Below are positions 26,082 to 35,358 of a stretch of 64,000 nt of DNA, in pieces (positions within the stretch are counted from its first letter, which is position 1; every line of letters begins with the position of its first letter). Source of the stretch: Desulfosporosinus orientis DSM 765 (lineage in GTDB: Bacteria > Bacillota > Desulfitobacteriia > Desulfitobacteriales > Desulfitobacteriaceae); assembly GCF_000235605.1 (NCBI RefSeq), contig NC_016584.1:3150001-3214000 (forward strand). Direction: 5' to 3'. The notes below the pieces were generated by a model that was not told the origin of the DNA, did not search any database, and worked only from the letters and a program-made list of their open reading frames with translations. The position numbers were made by a program, and so were the translations under genes.

Positions 26082-27368
26082 ATGAACAGGTGGGAAAGGT
26101 TAGAAAAAGTACCTGCTCCGGTCTTTACTCCAAAGTTTGGACCTCTTAGTAGAATAAGAGTATTACTTAACGGAACTATAGTTGCCGGGCCCTTTTGTGC
26201 AACAATGTTCGGTGATTTTGGGGCTGAGGTTATTGCACTTGAGAGACCTACAATGCCCGATCCATATCGCTTCCAAGTACCCCAAGTGATGGGAGACAAC
26301 GGCCAAAATATAAGCTGTGCCTGGATTCAAAATAGCCGAAATAAGTTGGATGTTGCCTTGGAAACCAATATGAAGATTCCTGAATCAAAAGAAATCTTTT
26401 TATCCCTTATTAAGCAAGTAGACGTATGGATAGAGAACATGGTTTGGATCGAGAAGCTCGGCATTACAGATGAAATGCTGTGGAAAGTTAACCCTAAGCT
26501 GGTTATTGCCCATATCAGCGGTTTCGGCAGGCCAGCGTTTGGTGGAATTGACAAAGAGATGAATAGAGCTTCTTATGATCCGATTGGGCAGGCAGAGTCC
26601 GGTTATTCCCTGCTCCAGGGTTATCCTGATCGAGCTCCCACCTATGCTACCCAGTATATCGGTGATTATGTCGTCGCTCTAATGGCCTTCAGCGGGATTC
26701 TGATGGCCCTTCGGGTGGTTGAAGAGACAGGCAAAGGCCAAATCGTTGAGGTTGCTCAGGCTGAGTCGATGATGAGAATTATGGATGATAACTGGACCGC
26801 TTGGGCGAATCGTGGCTTCCTGAAGCAGCGGTTTGGCACCAAAATTCCGTTTTTCCAGCCCGGGAATACATGGAAGTGCAAAGACGGTAAATATATCACC
26901 ATCGGTGCCTATGGTGAAATTGCCTATAATCGTATTATGGAAACGTTGGGGCTGTCCCTTGAAGAGTTTCCTTACCGTAAGGCTGCGCTGGGGATAGAGG
27001 CTGTTAATTCTGAACTCGGTCAAAAACTTCATGATCGGTTTTCCGAATACTTTGTCACCCATACGGCGCAAGAAGCTTCAGACCTCTTGAATTCTAATCG
27101 AATCGGGGCCGCTGTGTTAAAGACGTGTGAAGAAGTATATAATGACCTGCACTGGCAACAGAGAAATAACTGGGTAAAGTATACCGACCTAACCACTGGC
27201 AAAGAAGTTGAAGCATTTGGGCTTCATCCTAAAATGAGCGAAACGCCAGGCCATGTATGGCGTGGAGCTCCGGATCTAGGGCAGGACACCGATGTGGTTC
27301 TCAATAGGTTGCTTGGTTATAGTGAAATAGAAATTGCAGCCTTTAAGGAAAAGGGTGTTGTTAAATAG
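26082..27368 (+). CDS. CaiB/BaiF family III CoA-transferase
   Basis: A 428-residue family III CoA-transferase. It resembles E. coli CaiB along its length (PKFGPLSRIRV, GITDEMLWKVNPKLVIAHISGFG, PGHVWRG). The catalytic aspartate is probably Asp195 in QYIGDYVVAL. Such enzymes move CoA between acyl-CoA and free acids by a covalent aspartyl intermediate. Its acceptor here could be carnitine/crotonobetaine-like or a simple enoate; no other carnitine genes are present. The ATG at 26082 follows GAGGAGAG. Confidence 0.88.
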   Translation: MNRWERLEKVPAPVFTPKFGPLSRIRVLLNGTIVAGPFCATMFGDFGAEVIALERPTMPDPYRFQVPQVMGDNGQNISCAWIQNSRNKLDVALETNMKIPESKEIFLSLIKQVDVWIENMVWIEKLGITDEMLWKVNPKLVIAHISGFGRPAFGGIDKEMNRASYDPIGQAESGYSLLQGYPDRAPTYATQYIGDYVVALMAFSGILMALRVVEETGKGQIVEVAQAESMMRIMDDNWTAWANRGFLKQRFGTKIPFFQPGNTWKCKDGKYITIGAYGEIAYNRIMETLGLSLEEFPYRKAALGIEAVNSELGQKLHDRFSEYFVTHTAQEASDLLNSNRIGAAVLKTCEEVYNDLHWQQRNNWVKYTDLTTGKEVEAFGLHPKMSETPGHVWRGAPDLGQDTDVVLNRLLGYSEIEIAAFKEKGVVK

Positions 27369-27413
27369 AGTTTTTCCTAGTCAGAGGTTTATTGATAGGG
27401 AGGTTTATTAAAA

Positions 27414-29246
27414 ATGGCAATATCTAATTTTGTCTATGATCTAAGAGAGCTTAAGTTTGTACTTAAGGAATGGCTGGATTTAGAAAAGTTACTTGCACTT
27501 CCGCCATACCAGGAATATTACGGGGTAGATGAAATCGATCCAATTCTTGAGACAACTTTTAAAATTGCCCGCGACGTCATTGGTCCTATTGCCAAAGATA
27601 CTGATCAGATAGGAGCTCGCTTTATCGATGGTAAAGTCGTGACTCCGGATTCATTTAAAAAAGCCTATGCAACGATCAATGAGGCGGGTTTGGGAGCGTC
27701 CAATGCTGATCGCGAAGCGGAGGGACGCCTTCCCTATACAATAATTCAGGCGAACATGGAAATGATGTCGGCCGTTAATCTGTCATTTATTGCTTTTTGG
27801 GGGTTAACCACAGGAGCTATCTCTGTTATTCAGCAGCATGGCAGCGATTATCTTAAGCAGAAGTTTCTGCCTAATATGATTTCCGGGAAATGGTCCGGAA
27901 CCATGAATCTTACGGAAGCCGGAGCGGGATCTGATGTCGGTGCGAACATTACGAAAGCCTTTCCTACGGATACACCAGGGATTTATTTAATTAAAGGCAA
28001 CAAACAGTTTATTACGACAGGTGACAATGACTTAGTAGAGAACATTATCCATTTGGTTCTAGCCAGGGCAGAAGGAGCCAAAGACGGTGTGGCTGGGTTA
28101 TCCTTGTTTATTGTTCCTAAATACTGGGTTGAAGACGATGGCAGACTCAGTAGATTGAATGATGTCATTTGCACAAACATAGAAGAGAAAATGGGAGTGC
28201 ATGGTCAACCGACCTGCAGTTTATCTTACGGGGAAAATGATAAATGTCTCGGTTATTTAATTGGTGATCCGCCCGATGCCGATGGGAAGGCCAGCGGAAT
28301 TGCTCAAATGTTTACCATGATGAACGAAGAACGGCTGAACGTTTCTTTACAAGGATTGGGTTCTTCTACAGAAGCCTACCTGAAAGCGCGTGAGTATGCT
28401 AAGCTCCGGGTTCAAGGAACTCGATTTACGGATCCTAAAGGCCCCAAAGTAAGAATCATCGAGCATGAAGATATTCGCCGCATGTTGATGGTGCAAAAAG
28501 CCACAACAGAGGCCCTGCGGGCCTTGATCCTGAAGTCCTGCTATTATTTGGATCTGTCCCATGACAGTGAAGATCCAGAAGAACGTAATTTCGCTGAAGG
28601 CATGTTCCAGATCAGTAATCCTATGTGTAAGGCCTTTGCAACTGATATGGCATGGTCGTTAATTAGCGATGCTATTCAGATTCACGGCGGCTATGGTTTT
28701 ATAAAAGAATATGAGGTTGAATCCCTTGCAAGAGATGTTAAAATTTCATCGATTTGGGAAGGTACCAACTATATCCAGGCATTAGATTTAGTTGGAAGGA
28801 AATTTACCATGAGTAAGGGGCAAGTCTTTAAGAATTGGATAACTGATATCAGCACCTTCATTGAAAATAACAAGGGTTCAGTTGGTTTTATGCAAGAATT
28901 TGAAATTATGAATGAAGCCTTGGATGATTTTTTGGCGATAATGCAACAAATTCAAAAATATGGGCAGGAGGGTAGGCCCCAGACGATGCCAATCTTTGCA
29001 ACCCGCATATTGTATGCTGCATCTATACTTTATTGCGGCAGATTAATACTTGATCAAGCTTTATTAGCCGATAGCAAATTAAAAACTCTAGGCGGAAATC
29101 ATTTTGATGCAAAATTCTATACAGGAAAAGTTGCCAGTGGATGTTTTTATGTGAAAAACGTTGTGCCACAGATAGCTTTTATACGAAAAGTGATCCAGAT
29201 TGGGGATACTTCGGCAGTTGATTTGGACGAAGAATGTTTTGGTTAA
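27414..29246 (+). CDS. Long acyl-CoA dehydrogenase (DmdC-like, about 600 residues)
   Basis: A 610-residue acyl-CoA dehydrogenase. It carries the standard N-terminal, middle (MNLTEAGAGSDVG, NKQFITTGDND) and C-terminal (IQIHGGYGFIKEYEVE, IWEGTNYIQALDL) domains, plus an extra C-terminal helical domain from about residue 470. This layout is that of the family containing 3-methylmercaptopropionyl-CoA dehydrogenase (DmdC). It oxidises an acyl-CoA to enoyl-CoA with FAD. No ETF genes accompany it, so it may share the EtfAB encoded at 0.4-2.4 kb. The substrate cannot be fixed from sequence. Confidence 0.9.
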   Translation: MAISNFVYDLRELKFVLKEWLDLEKLLALPPYQEYYGVDEIDPILETTFKIARDVIGPIAKDTDQIGARFIDGKVVTPDSFKKAYATINEAGLGASNADREAEGRLPYTIIQANMEMMSAVNLSFIAFWGLTTGAISVIQQHGSDYLKQKFLPNMISGKWSGTMNLTEAGAGSDVGANITKAFPTDTPGIYLIKGNKQFITTGDNDLVENIIHLVLARAEGAKDGVAGLSLFIVPKYWVEDDGRLSRLNDVICTNIEEKMGVHGQPTCSLSYGENDKCLGYLIGDPPDADGKASGIAQMFTMMNEERLNVSLQGLGSSTEAYLKAREYAKLRVQGTRFTDPKGPKVRIIEHEDIRRMLMVQKATTEALRALILKSCYYLDLSHDSEDPEERNFAEGMFQISNPMCKAFATDMAWSLISDAIQIHGGYGFIKEYEVESLARDVKISSIWEGTNYIQALDLVGRKFTMSKGQVFKNWITDISTFIENNKGSVGFMQEFEIMNEALDDFLAIMQQIQKYGQEGRPQTMPIFATRILYAASILYCGRLILDQALLADSKLKTLGGNHFDAKFYTGKVASGCFYVKNVVPQIAFIRKVIQIGDTSAVDLDEECFG

Positions 29247-29282
29247 TAACTATTTTGAGCACACGAAAGGAATGATGTTTAT

Positions 29283-29915
29283 ATGCAAAATGAAAATCAA
29301 GCTTGGGCCAATCCTATGCCCGCAGGTTTAACTGCATTAACTATAGCAGTATTTATATTTTATGGCATGTTCACTGGTAAAGTAACTGGCTCGGCAATTG
29401 CTATCGGAGGAATTTGGTTAATTTGCGGATTCTTTGTGCAAATAGTTGTCGGTATTATTGAATTGAAAGAAGGAAGCGTAGTTGGAGGAAATACCTTCAC
29501 GTGGTTCAGTGGCTACTTCATGTTGGCTACCGGATTGGTGTGGATTTTCGAGTACTTCGCTGCAATTAACGGTTGGAAATTCGATTCCCACATTACAGGC
29601 TATACCTGGTTGGCTATAACCATAATATTGTGGTTAGAGTGGCCAGCATTGGCGAAAAGCATGCCCCTTACTGTATTTCTGTTAATCTGCGTTATGAACT
29701 TGTCTTTACCTTTAATAACCGGGATAAATCTTGGATTACTTGACCCAACAGTATACGGACCTATAGCTGGAAATATGGCTGGAATATCCGGTTTATTTGG
29801 TGCCTATTCTACCGCAGCAGTGATGAATAATCTAACTTTTGGCAGACAGTTATTTCCCTTCCCTGGCCCAATAATTCGAACAGTATCTATTGATAAAAAA
29901 GGCCCGGCACTCTGA
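29283..29915 (+). CDS. SatP/YaaH (GPR1/FUN34) family acetate transporter
   Basis: A 210-residue protein with six membrane segments and the family signature near the start (ANPMPAGL, a variant of NPAPLGL), plus GIIELKEGSVVGGNTFTWFS. Members move acetate or succinate with protons. At the end of a beta-oxidation operon that ends in acetyl-CoA it may export acetate or import the acid substrate. The ATG at 29283 follows GAAAGGAATG. Confidence 0.88.
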   Translation: MQNENQAWANPMPAGLTALTIAVFIFYGMFTGKVTGSAIAIGGIWLICGFFVQIVVGIIELKEGSVVGGNTFTWFSGYFMLATGLVWIFEYFAAINGWKFDSHITGYTWLAITIILWLEWPALAKSMPLTVFLLICVMNLSLPLITGINLGLLDPTVYGPIAGNMAGISGLFGAYSTAAVMNNLTFGRQLFPFPGPIIRTVSIDKKGPAL

Positions 29916-30008
29916 TTTAAATTTAAGATACAACCTTTAGGTATAGTTTGATTCTTAAACAATAACTAACCACCTTGGACAATTATCCATAATAACCAAT
30001 TACTTATG

Positions 30009-30055
30009 ATTCTTGTAAGGTATAATTATATTTGCCTTACAAGAATTAATTTTTA
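30009..30055 (+). terminator. Terminator after the hbd operon
   Basis: ATTCTTGTAAGG at 30009-30020 pairs perfectly with CCTTACAAGAAT at 30035-30046, then TAATTTTT. The remaining gap to 30247 is very AT-rich and shows no clear promoter. Confidence 0.7.
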
Positions 30056-30247
30056 AGAAACATTACAATAAAAGAATAGTGTCCTAAAATCTTACCGCTA
30101 TTTATCGTAATATTAAATCGTATAAAAAACAATTATATTATTTTGTTGTATTCGCTATATTATTTTGAATATTATAATAATATAATAGTTCTACGAAAAA
30201 CTTTGTCTTAGAATGATAACTCCTAAATATAAGGCGGTGAATCAATT

Positions 30248-31693
30248 TTGGACAAAACTAAAAGCTATCTAAACGTTCTTGTTATGCCTCAGTCAGGGAA
30301 AGAACTTAGTGCAGAATGTTTGAAACAAATTATGAATTGTTCATACGACCCAATCTTTGTGGCAGATAAATATGGAAATTGTCTTATGAATTCCGATTCA
30401 TTTTCTATGGCCACTAGGGCTTTAGGGATTAACCCTCCGGAAATGGTTGGGAAAAATATTAGAGAATTCATTGAAGCGGGAATATATGATTGGTCCCCAA
30501 CTTTAAGGGCTATAGAGACTGGTACAACAGTAACTGGATTAATAAGAACTATTAATGGTAGTGAGATAATGGCTACCAGTTCACCAGTAAAAGATAAAGA
30601 TGGTCAAATTATTATGATTGTAACGAATATTCGAGATAAAGATATTGTTGATAAATATATTGAAGAACTGAAAAGAGAAAAAACCGAAATTGAACGATAT
30701 AAAACGGCAGCAGAATATTATGGTAAAGTTGACAATCTGGATAATAATAATAGTGTTATTATATCTGAAAGCCCCCAAATGAAAAAAATATTTAAATTTG
30801 CGGACATGGTTGCTAAAACAGATAGTACAGTATCACTATATGGGGAGTCAGGTACAGGTAAAGACGTTTTGGCGAGGTATATTCATCATAACAGTCATCG
30901 CGCACAAGGACCCTTTATCCCTGTTAATTGTGCAGCAATTCCTCAAAAACTATTTGAGTCTGAATTTTTCGGCTATGTCAGAGGGGCGTTTACCGGGGCA
31001 AACCCGCAAGGAAAAATAGGTCTGTTTGAAATTGCTAATAAAGGGACTCTTTTTTTAGATGAAATTGGAGAATTGCCTTTAGAAATGCAGTCAAAATTGT
31101 TAAGGGTATTAGAAACAGGTGAGATACAAAGAATAGGAAGTACAAAAATTGAACAAATTGATGTTCGCTTCATTGTTGCTACGAATAAAGATCTAAAACA
31201 TAAAGTTGACCAGGAACAGTTTAGAAGTGACTTGTTTTATAGACTGAATGTAATCCCTTTAACCTTACCGCCTCTAAGGGAACGAAAAGAAGACATAGTT
31301 GCACTTGCACAAAAGTTTTTAGAGGAATTAAATATCAAATATGGCCTGCACAAAATCATACACCCTCATACGACACGGATATTGTTGAACTATAGCTGGC
31401 CCGGTAATATAAGGGAGTTGCGTAATACAATAGAACGAGAATTTATTACATCAACAGATGATTATTTAAAAATCAAATTTGATACTGCAGGGACTATTAA
31501 TACCAATTTAGGTTCTAAAAATCGGCAAAAAAAGGCTAGCGCATATATGGGAACATTAAAAAGCGTTTTGAAAGAAGTTGAAGCCGAATACATAAACCAA
31601 ATATTAGATGAATGTAATGGCAGAGTGTGTATGGCATCCCGTTTGCTTGGAATACATCGAACAGTGCTATATCGAAAGACCAAATATAAGTAA
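30248..31693 (+). CDS. Sigma-54-dependent activator with PAS domain, next to the hbd operon
   Basis: A 481-residue enhancer-binding protein. It has a PAS domain at about 20-135, AAA+ with GESGTGKDVLA, GYVRGAFTGA and GTLFLDEIGELP, and a Fis-type C-terminal helix-turn-helix (CMASRLLGIHRTVLYRK). The start is TTG behind AAGGCGGTGA. It lies immediately downstream of an operon with a sigma-54 promoter (23036) and is its probable activator. It is the third such activator in the window and the most AT-rich of the three. Confidence 0.91.
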   Translation: MDKTKSYLNVLVMPQSGKELSAECLKQIMNCSYDPIFVADKYGNCLMNSDSFSMATRALGINPPEMVGKNIREFIEAGIYDWSPTLRAIETGTTVTGLIRTINGSEIMATSSPVKDKDGQIIMIVTNIRDKDIVDKYIEELKREKTEIERYKTAAEYYGKVDNLDNNNSVIISESPQMKKIFKFADMVAKTDSTVSLYGESGTGKDVLARYIHHNSHRAQGPFIPVNCAAIPQKLFESEFFGYVRGAFTGANPQGKIGLFEIANKGTLFLDEIGELPLEMQSKLLRVLETGEIQRIGSTKIEQIDVRFIVATNKDLKHKVDQEQFRSDLFYRLNVIPLTLPPLRERKEDIVALAQKFLEELNIKYGLHKIIHPHTTRILLNYSWPGNIRELRNTIEREFITSTDDYLKIKFDTAGTINTNLGSKNRQKKASAYMGTLKSVLKEVEAEYINQILDECNGRVCMASRLLGIHRTVLYRKTKYK

Positions 31694-31712
31694 TGATAGT
31701 GGAAATTCAGGC

Positions 31713-31758
31713 AACTAAAAAACCTTGCAGCTTATGCAGTTGCAAGGTTTTTTTAGTT
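31713..31758. terminator. Family B repeated hairpin, copy 2
   Basis: AACTAAAAAACCTTGCA at 31713-31729 pairs with the arm starting TGCAAGG at 31741, followed by a T run. The loop is identical to that at 22190, and the following ACTAAACGGCTTT stretch is shared. It separates the convergent activator and flavin protein genes. Confidence 0.82.
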
Positions 31759-31783
31759 CCACTAAACGGCTTTTTGCAGAGGA

Positions 31784-32170
31784 TCAGATAACTTTTTTAT
31801 TATCCGGGCCCGGTGTAGTGACAATAACCTTTTCCGGGGTGATAATAAGGGCACCCTTGGCACTCATAGCACCTTTGAACATGTCCGAGACAAGCTTTTT
31901 GAAAGTCTCAACAACAGGGCCTTCCGTCACGTACTCGGCCTTGCCTTTAACCTGATATCCTTCCATGGTCCCTCCATTGCAGGCAGAAACGGCTATCTTA
32001 CCGTTTTCTTTAATGTTGGCAAGGGTGGTTTCCAAAAAAACATCACCTACCACTAGTTTGCCGTCATCGGTAACATCCTTGAAAGCTACGGGTACGGCAT
32101 TCGGCTCATCCGAATATGTACTTAAATACCACATCTGCTCCTTGAGAAGCTTCACTACATTTTCATTCAT
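31784..32170 (-). CDS. Pyridoxamine 5'-phosphate oxidase-like FMN-binding protein
   Basis: A 128-residue split-barrel flavin protein (VKLLKEQMWYLSTYSDEPNAVPV, then GKIAVSACNGG and YQVKGKAEYV). The family binds FMN and includes many small oxidoreductases of unknown substrate. It diverges from an HxlR regulator gene that probably controls it. AGGAGG lies nine bases before the ATG. Confidence 0.85.
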   Translation of the reverse strand: MNENVVKLLKEQMWYLSTYSDEPNAVPVAFKDVTDDGKLVVGDVFLETTLANIKENGKIAVSACNGGTMEGYQVKGKAEYVTEGPVVETFKKLVSDMFKGAMSAKGALIITPEKVIVTTPGPDNKKVI

Positions 32171-32252
32171 TTGAAGAACCTCCTATTTGATTTGCTCTTT
32201 TTTTACCTTACTTAAGTATAGACAAGCTGCAGCGTGATTTGAAGATACCCGT

Positions 32253-32277
32253 AAATTTATGAGTTACTCATAAATTT
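32253..32277. promoter_or_regulatory. Candidate HxlR operator
   Basis: AAATTTATGAG and CTCATAAATTT form an 11-bp perfect dyad around TTA, in the divergent gap between the flavin protein and HxlR genes. Position and symmetry suit a dimeric winged-helix regulator. Confidence 0.6.
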
Positions 32278-32338
32278 CATAGTTACTGGTATTTTCAAAG
32301 TATGCCTTTTATAATGACGGTACAGGAGGGAGTTCGGA

Positions 32339-32731
32339 ATGTATAAACCCAAGTTAGAAAAGGATATTCGCTGCCCACTGGAATATGGCCTGGATATTTT
32401 CGGCGGAAAATGGAAATCACGGATTATCTGTGTTCTGGCAGAGAAAGAGGTTCTGCGCTACAGCTCTCTGCGCAAGGAACTGACCAATATCACGGACGCT
32501 GTTTTGGCAACGACTTTAAAAGAGTTAATTGCTGACGGAATCGTTCAAAGACGGCAATTTGATGAAATACCGCCGAGAGTGGAATATTGCCTGACGGATA
32601 AGGGAAGATCCGTTGTACCCATCCTGCAAAGCATCTGCAGATGGTCGGGGGCATACCACAGGGAGAATAGCGATTATATCCTTTCACAATGTCAGAAATG
32701 CGATTACAAATGTGAAAATTCAAGTGATTGA
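32339..32731 (+). CDS. HxlR family transcriptional regulator with C-terminal cysteine cluster
   Basis: A 130-residue winged-helix protein with the HxlR core (CPLEYGLDIFGGKWKSRII, RYSSLRKEL, PPRVEYCLTDKGRSVVPIL). Cys12 precedes the core, as in redox or aldehyde-sensing members. The C-terminus adds CQKCDYKC, which may bind metal or sense redox state. It probably controls the divergent flavin protein gene and itself. GGAGGGAG precedes the ATG. Confidence 0.9.
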   Translation: MYKPKLEKDIRCPLEYGLDIFGGKWKSRIICVLAEKEVLRYSSLRKELTNITDAVLATTLKELIADGIVQRRQFDEIPPRVEYCLTDKGRSVVPILQSICRWSGAYHRENSDYILSQCQKCDYKCENSSD

Positions 32732-32837
32732 ATTGGTCTTTTCCTAGCAAGAACATTAGGGTACATTAACCAAAGGGGTATAGATAGTATGAATAGGATT
32801 TAACAAGGATTATAAAAGTGAAATAAATTGATACCAT

Positions 32838-32887
32838 GCGGCGGGTAATGATTCCAATGTTTAGAAAATCATTACCCGCCGTTTTTT
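32838..32887 (+). terminator. Terminator between hxlR and aor
   Basis: GGCGGGTAATGAT at 32840-32852 pairs perfectly with ATCATTACCCGCC at 32868-32880, then GTTTTTT. It is a strong intrinsic terminator. Confidence 0.85.
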
Positions 32888-32992
32888 ATTCAAAAACAAT
32901 CCACGATGAATCTTTAAGGAATATTCAGGTTAAGATAAAACAATATTTTTCATAATTTTGTTTCACACAATAATTAGGCTGGAGGTTAGAAA

Positions 32993-34717
32993 GTGAAAAT
33001 TTATCGAGTCAACATGACCAATCTTTCATTTAAGATGGAAGAAGTACCTGAAGAGTGGAGAGTGCTCGGCGGCAGGGGACTGACTTCAGCAATTGTAGCG
33101 AAAGAAGTTGAGCCAACCTGTCATCCCTTAGGCAGCAACAACAAATTGGTGTTTGCTCCGGGGTTACTGACGGGCACAATGGCTGCCAATTCAGGACGAT
33201 TGTCGGTTGGGGCCAAGAGTCCTTTAACCGGCGGAATTAAGGAGAGCAATTCCGGAGGCACCGCGGCGCAAAGATTGGCCAAGCTGGGTGTCAAAGCCTT
33301 AATTGTCGAAGGGATCCCAGAAGGGGACAAGTGGTACTGTCTTCATGTTCATAAAGACGGTGTGGAGATTAAGGAAGAAAGCGAGCTTTTAGGTAAAGGC
33401 AATTATGAGGTTATTCATACTTTAACAGCGAGGTATGGGGAAAATACCGGCGTCATGACTATTGGCCAAGCCGGAGAATACAAAATGTCCGCCGCCAATA
33501 TTTCGGTCAAGGATCCTAAAGGCCATATCCGCAGTGCTGGGCGGGGGGGACTGGGAGCGGTGATGGGTTCGAAACGAATTAAATTTATTACTCTTGATGA
33601 CAATGACGGTTCAGGTATTGAAATCAAGGACAAGGAAAAGTTCAAAAAGGCCGCCCAGATTTTCAACAAAGGATTGCTGAGTCACCCTGTCAGCGGCAAT
33701 GCCTTGCCCAAATACGGAACGGATGTGCTTGTCAATATCTTAAATGAAGCCGGCGGCTTACCGACGAAGAACTTCAGAACGGGGCAATTTGCTGGGGCGG
33801 AGAAAATATGCGGCGAGACAATGTATGAAACAATCATGAGCAGGAAAGGGGACCCGACTCATGGCTGCCATGTCGGTTGTGTAATTCGCTGTTCCCAAAC
33901 CTATAACGACAAAGATAACAGGTATCTCACGTCCGGCTTCGAGTATGAGACAATTTGGGGATTTGGAGCAGGCTGTACTGTTGATGACCTGGACATTATC
34001 GCCTCCGTGGACAATATTTGTGATGATATTGGAATAGATACCATTGAAACAGCCGGGACTATGATGGTTGCCATGGAAGGGGGAATTCTTCCTTGGGGAG
34101 ACGGCCACGGGATTGTCCGCTTATTGAAAGATGAGATTAAGCAAGGAACTTCCTTGGGCCGAATACTGGGCAACGGTGCCGACTTTACAGGCAAGGCCTT
34201 TGGCTTAACCCGTATTCCGACGGTAAAGCACCAGAGCATGCCGGCCTACGATCCCAGATCCGTCAAGGGGATCGGTGTGACCTATGCTACGACTACCATG
34301 GGTGCTGACCATACCGCCGGGTATTCTGTCACGGCCAATATTTTAAAAGTCGGCGGGCATATTGATCCCTTGAAAAAGGAAGGACAAGTGGAGCTGTCCC
34401 GAAACCTGCAAATTGCCACAGCCTGCTTGGACAGCGCAGGGCTGTGCATCTTTACTGCGTTTGCCATACTCGACTATGAACCGGTGTCACATGCTCTCAT
34501 CGACATGATTAACGCTCAATACGGCACAAACTGGACAAGCGATGACTGGTTCGACTTAGGGCGCTCTGTCCTCAAAACCGAAAGAGCGTTCAATGAAGCA
34601 GCAGGGTTCACGAATAAGGATGACCGACTGCCGGAATTCTTCAGCGAACCTGTTCCGCCGCACAATGTTACATGGGATTTTAGCGGCGCTGAACTTGATC
34701 AAGTCTATCAGTTTTAG
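32993..34717 (+). CDS. aor: Aldehyde ferredoxin oxidoreductase, tungsten type
   Basis: A 574-residue AOR. It shows the N-terminal pterin-binding domain (GGRGLTSAIVAKE, NSGRLSVGAKSPLTGG, SAGRGGLGAVMGSK) and [4Fe-4S] ligands at Cys292, Cys296 and Cys300 (CHVGCVIRC), with a later Cys in DSAGLC. The spacing is CX3CX3C, where many AORs have CX2CX3C. It would oxidise aldehydes to acids with ferredoxin, or reduce acids. Two MoaD-like genes follow. The GTG start has GGAGG nine bases upstream. It is slightly shorter than typical AORs of about 600 residues. Confidence 0.92.
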   Translation: MKIYRVNMTNLSFKMEEVPEEWRVLGGRGLTSAIVAKEVEPTCHPLGSNNKLVFAPGLLTGTMAANSGRLSVGAKSPLTGGIKESNSGGTAAQRLAKLGVKALIVEGIPEGDKWYCLHVHKDGVEIKEESELLGKGNYEVIHTLTARYGENTGVMTIGQAGEYKMSAANISVKDPKGHIRSAGRGGLGAVMGSKRIKFITLDDNDGSGIEIKDKEKFKKAAQIFNKGLLSHPVSGNALPKYGTDVLVNILNEAGGLPTKNFRTGQFAGAEKICGETMYETIMSRKGDPTHGCHVGCVIRCSQTYNDKDNRYLTSGFEYETIWGFGAGCTVDDLDIIASVDNICDDIGIDTIETAGTMMVAMEGGILPWGDGHGIVRLLKDEIKQGTSLGRILGNGADFTGKAFGLTRIPTVKHQSMPAYDPRSVKGIGVTYATTTMGADHTAGYSVTANILKVGGHIDPLKKEGQVELSRNLQIATACLDSAGLCIFTAFAILDYEPVSHALIDMINAQYGTNWTSDDWFDLGRSVLKTERAFNEAAGFTNKDDRLPEFFSEPVPPHNVTWDFSGAELDQVYQF

Positions 34718-34724
34718 GTGTGCA

Positions 34725-34967
34725 ATGCTGCTGAACATCAAATTATTTGGCGGCTTAGTCTGCGGTAACCCTGATTTGCCGTTTTTTGGCCTTAACAGAT
34801 TGCAAATGGAAATGGGCGAGAGAGCCTCACTGACTGAAGTCCTTGAATCCTTGAATTTAGCAGCGGACGCAAATTTAGTCTTAATGGTCAATGGGCATGC
34901 CCAATCACTTGACTATATTTTACATCACGATTCGGTTATCAGCGTTTTTCCACCCATGATTCCTTAG
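34725..34967 (+). CDS. MoaD/ThiS-like beta-grasp protein lacking the C-terminal GG
   Basis: An 80-residue beta-grasp protein (LLNIKLFGGLVCG, ANLVLMVNGHAQ, DSVISVFPPMIP). It aligns with MoaD-type sulfur carriers, but ends PPMIP instead of the PPxxGG tail that is activated by adenylation. It begins seven bases after aor, so the ATG at 34725 is chosen over longer frames that run back into aor. It may be a structural subunit or a carrier that has lost its reactive tail. Confidence 0.72.
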   Translation: MLLNIKLFGGLVCGNPDLPFFGLNRLQMEMGERASLTEVLESLNLAADANLVLMVNGHAQSLDYILHHDSVISVFPPMIP

Positions 34968-35032
34968 CCGGTATTGAGAAGCAATGTCACAAGGAATTCC
35001 CTCTGGGGAAGACTGAAAAGGGGAGAAATTAT

Positions 35033-35257
35033 ATGGAAGTAAATGTAAGGTTATTTGGCGACCTGCGTGAAGGACGTTTTGAGCAGCAAAAAACTCAATT
35101 AGAGGAAAACAGCCGTGTGATTGACTTAATCAACAAACATCAGCTGCCCCTGGAAAAAGTGGCGGTTTGTTTTGTTAATAATCATTCGGTGGAATTTGGG
35201 CAGCCTTTGCAGAACGGGGATACGGTTGCTTTTTCTCCACCGATCGGCGGCATGTAA
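35033..35257 (+). CDS. MoaD-like sulfur carrier, tail GGM
   Basis: A 74-residue MoaD/ThiS-type protein (VNVRLFGDLREG, AVCFVNNHSVEF, DTVAFSPPIGGM). The GG pair needed for adenylation and thiocarboxylate formation is present, but is followed by one extra Met that would have to be removed or tolerated. MoaD genes accompanying AOR are thought to serve the tungstopterin cofactor. GGGGAG precedes the ATG. Confidence 0.82.
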   Translation: MEVNVRLFGDLREGRFEQQKTQLEENSRVIDLINKHQLPLEKVAVCFVNNHSVEFGQPLQNGDTVAFSPPIGGM

Positions 35258-35287
35258 AACTAAGGTTTTCTGACCACCAAACGTACA

Positions 35288-35357
35288 CTGGACAACGATG
35301 GACATCGCTGTCCAGGCAAAAAGCAGGGACGGCTTAATATTTAAGCCGTCCCTGCTT
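35288..35357. terminator. Two consecutive hairpins, bidirectional terminator after the aor operon
   Basis: The first hairpin pairs CTGGACAACGATG (35288-35300) with CATCGCTGTCCAG (35303-35315), one mismatch. The second pairs AAGCAGGGACGGCTTAA (35321-35337) perfectly with 35341-35357. They lie between convergent genes. The T runs are weak. Confidence 0.65.
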
Positions 35358-35358
35358 G

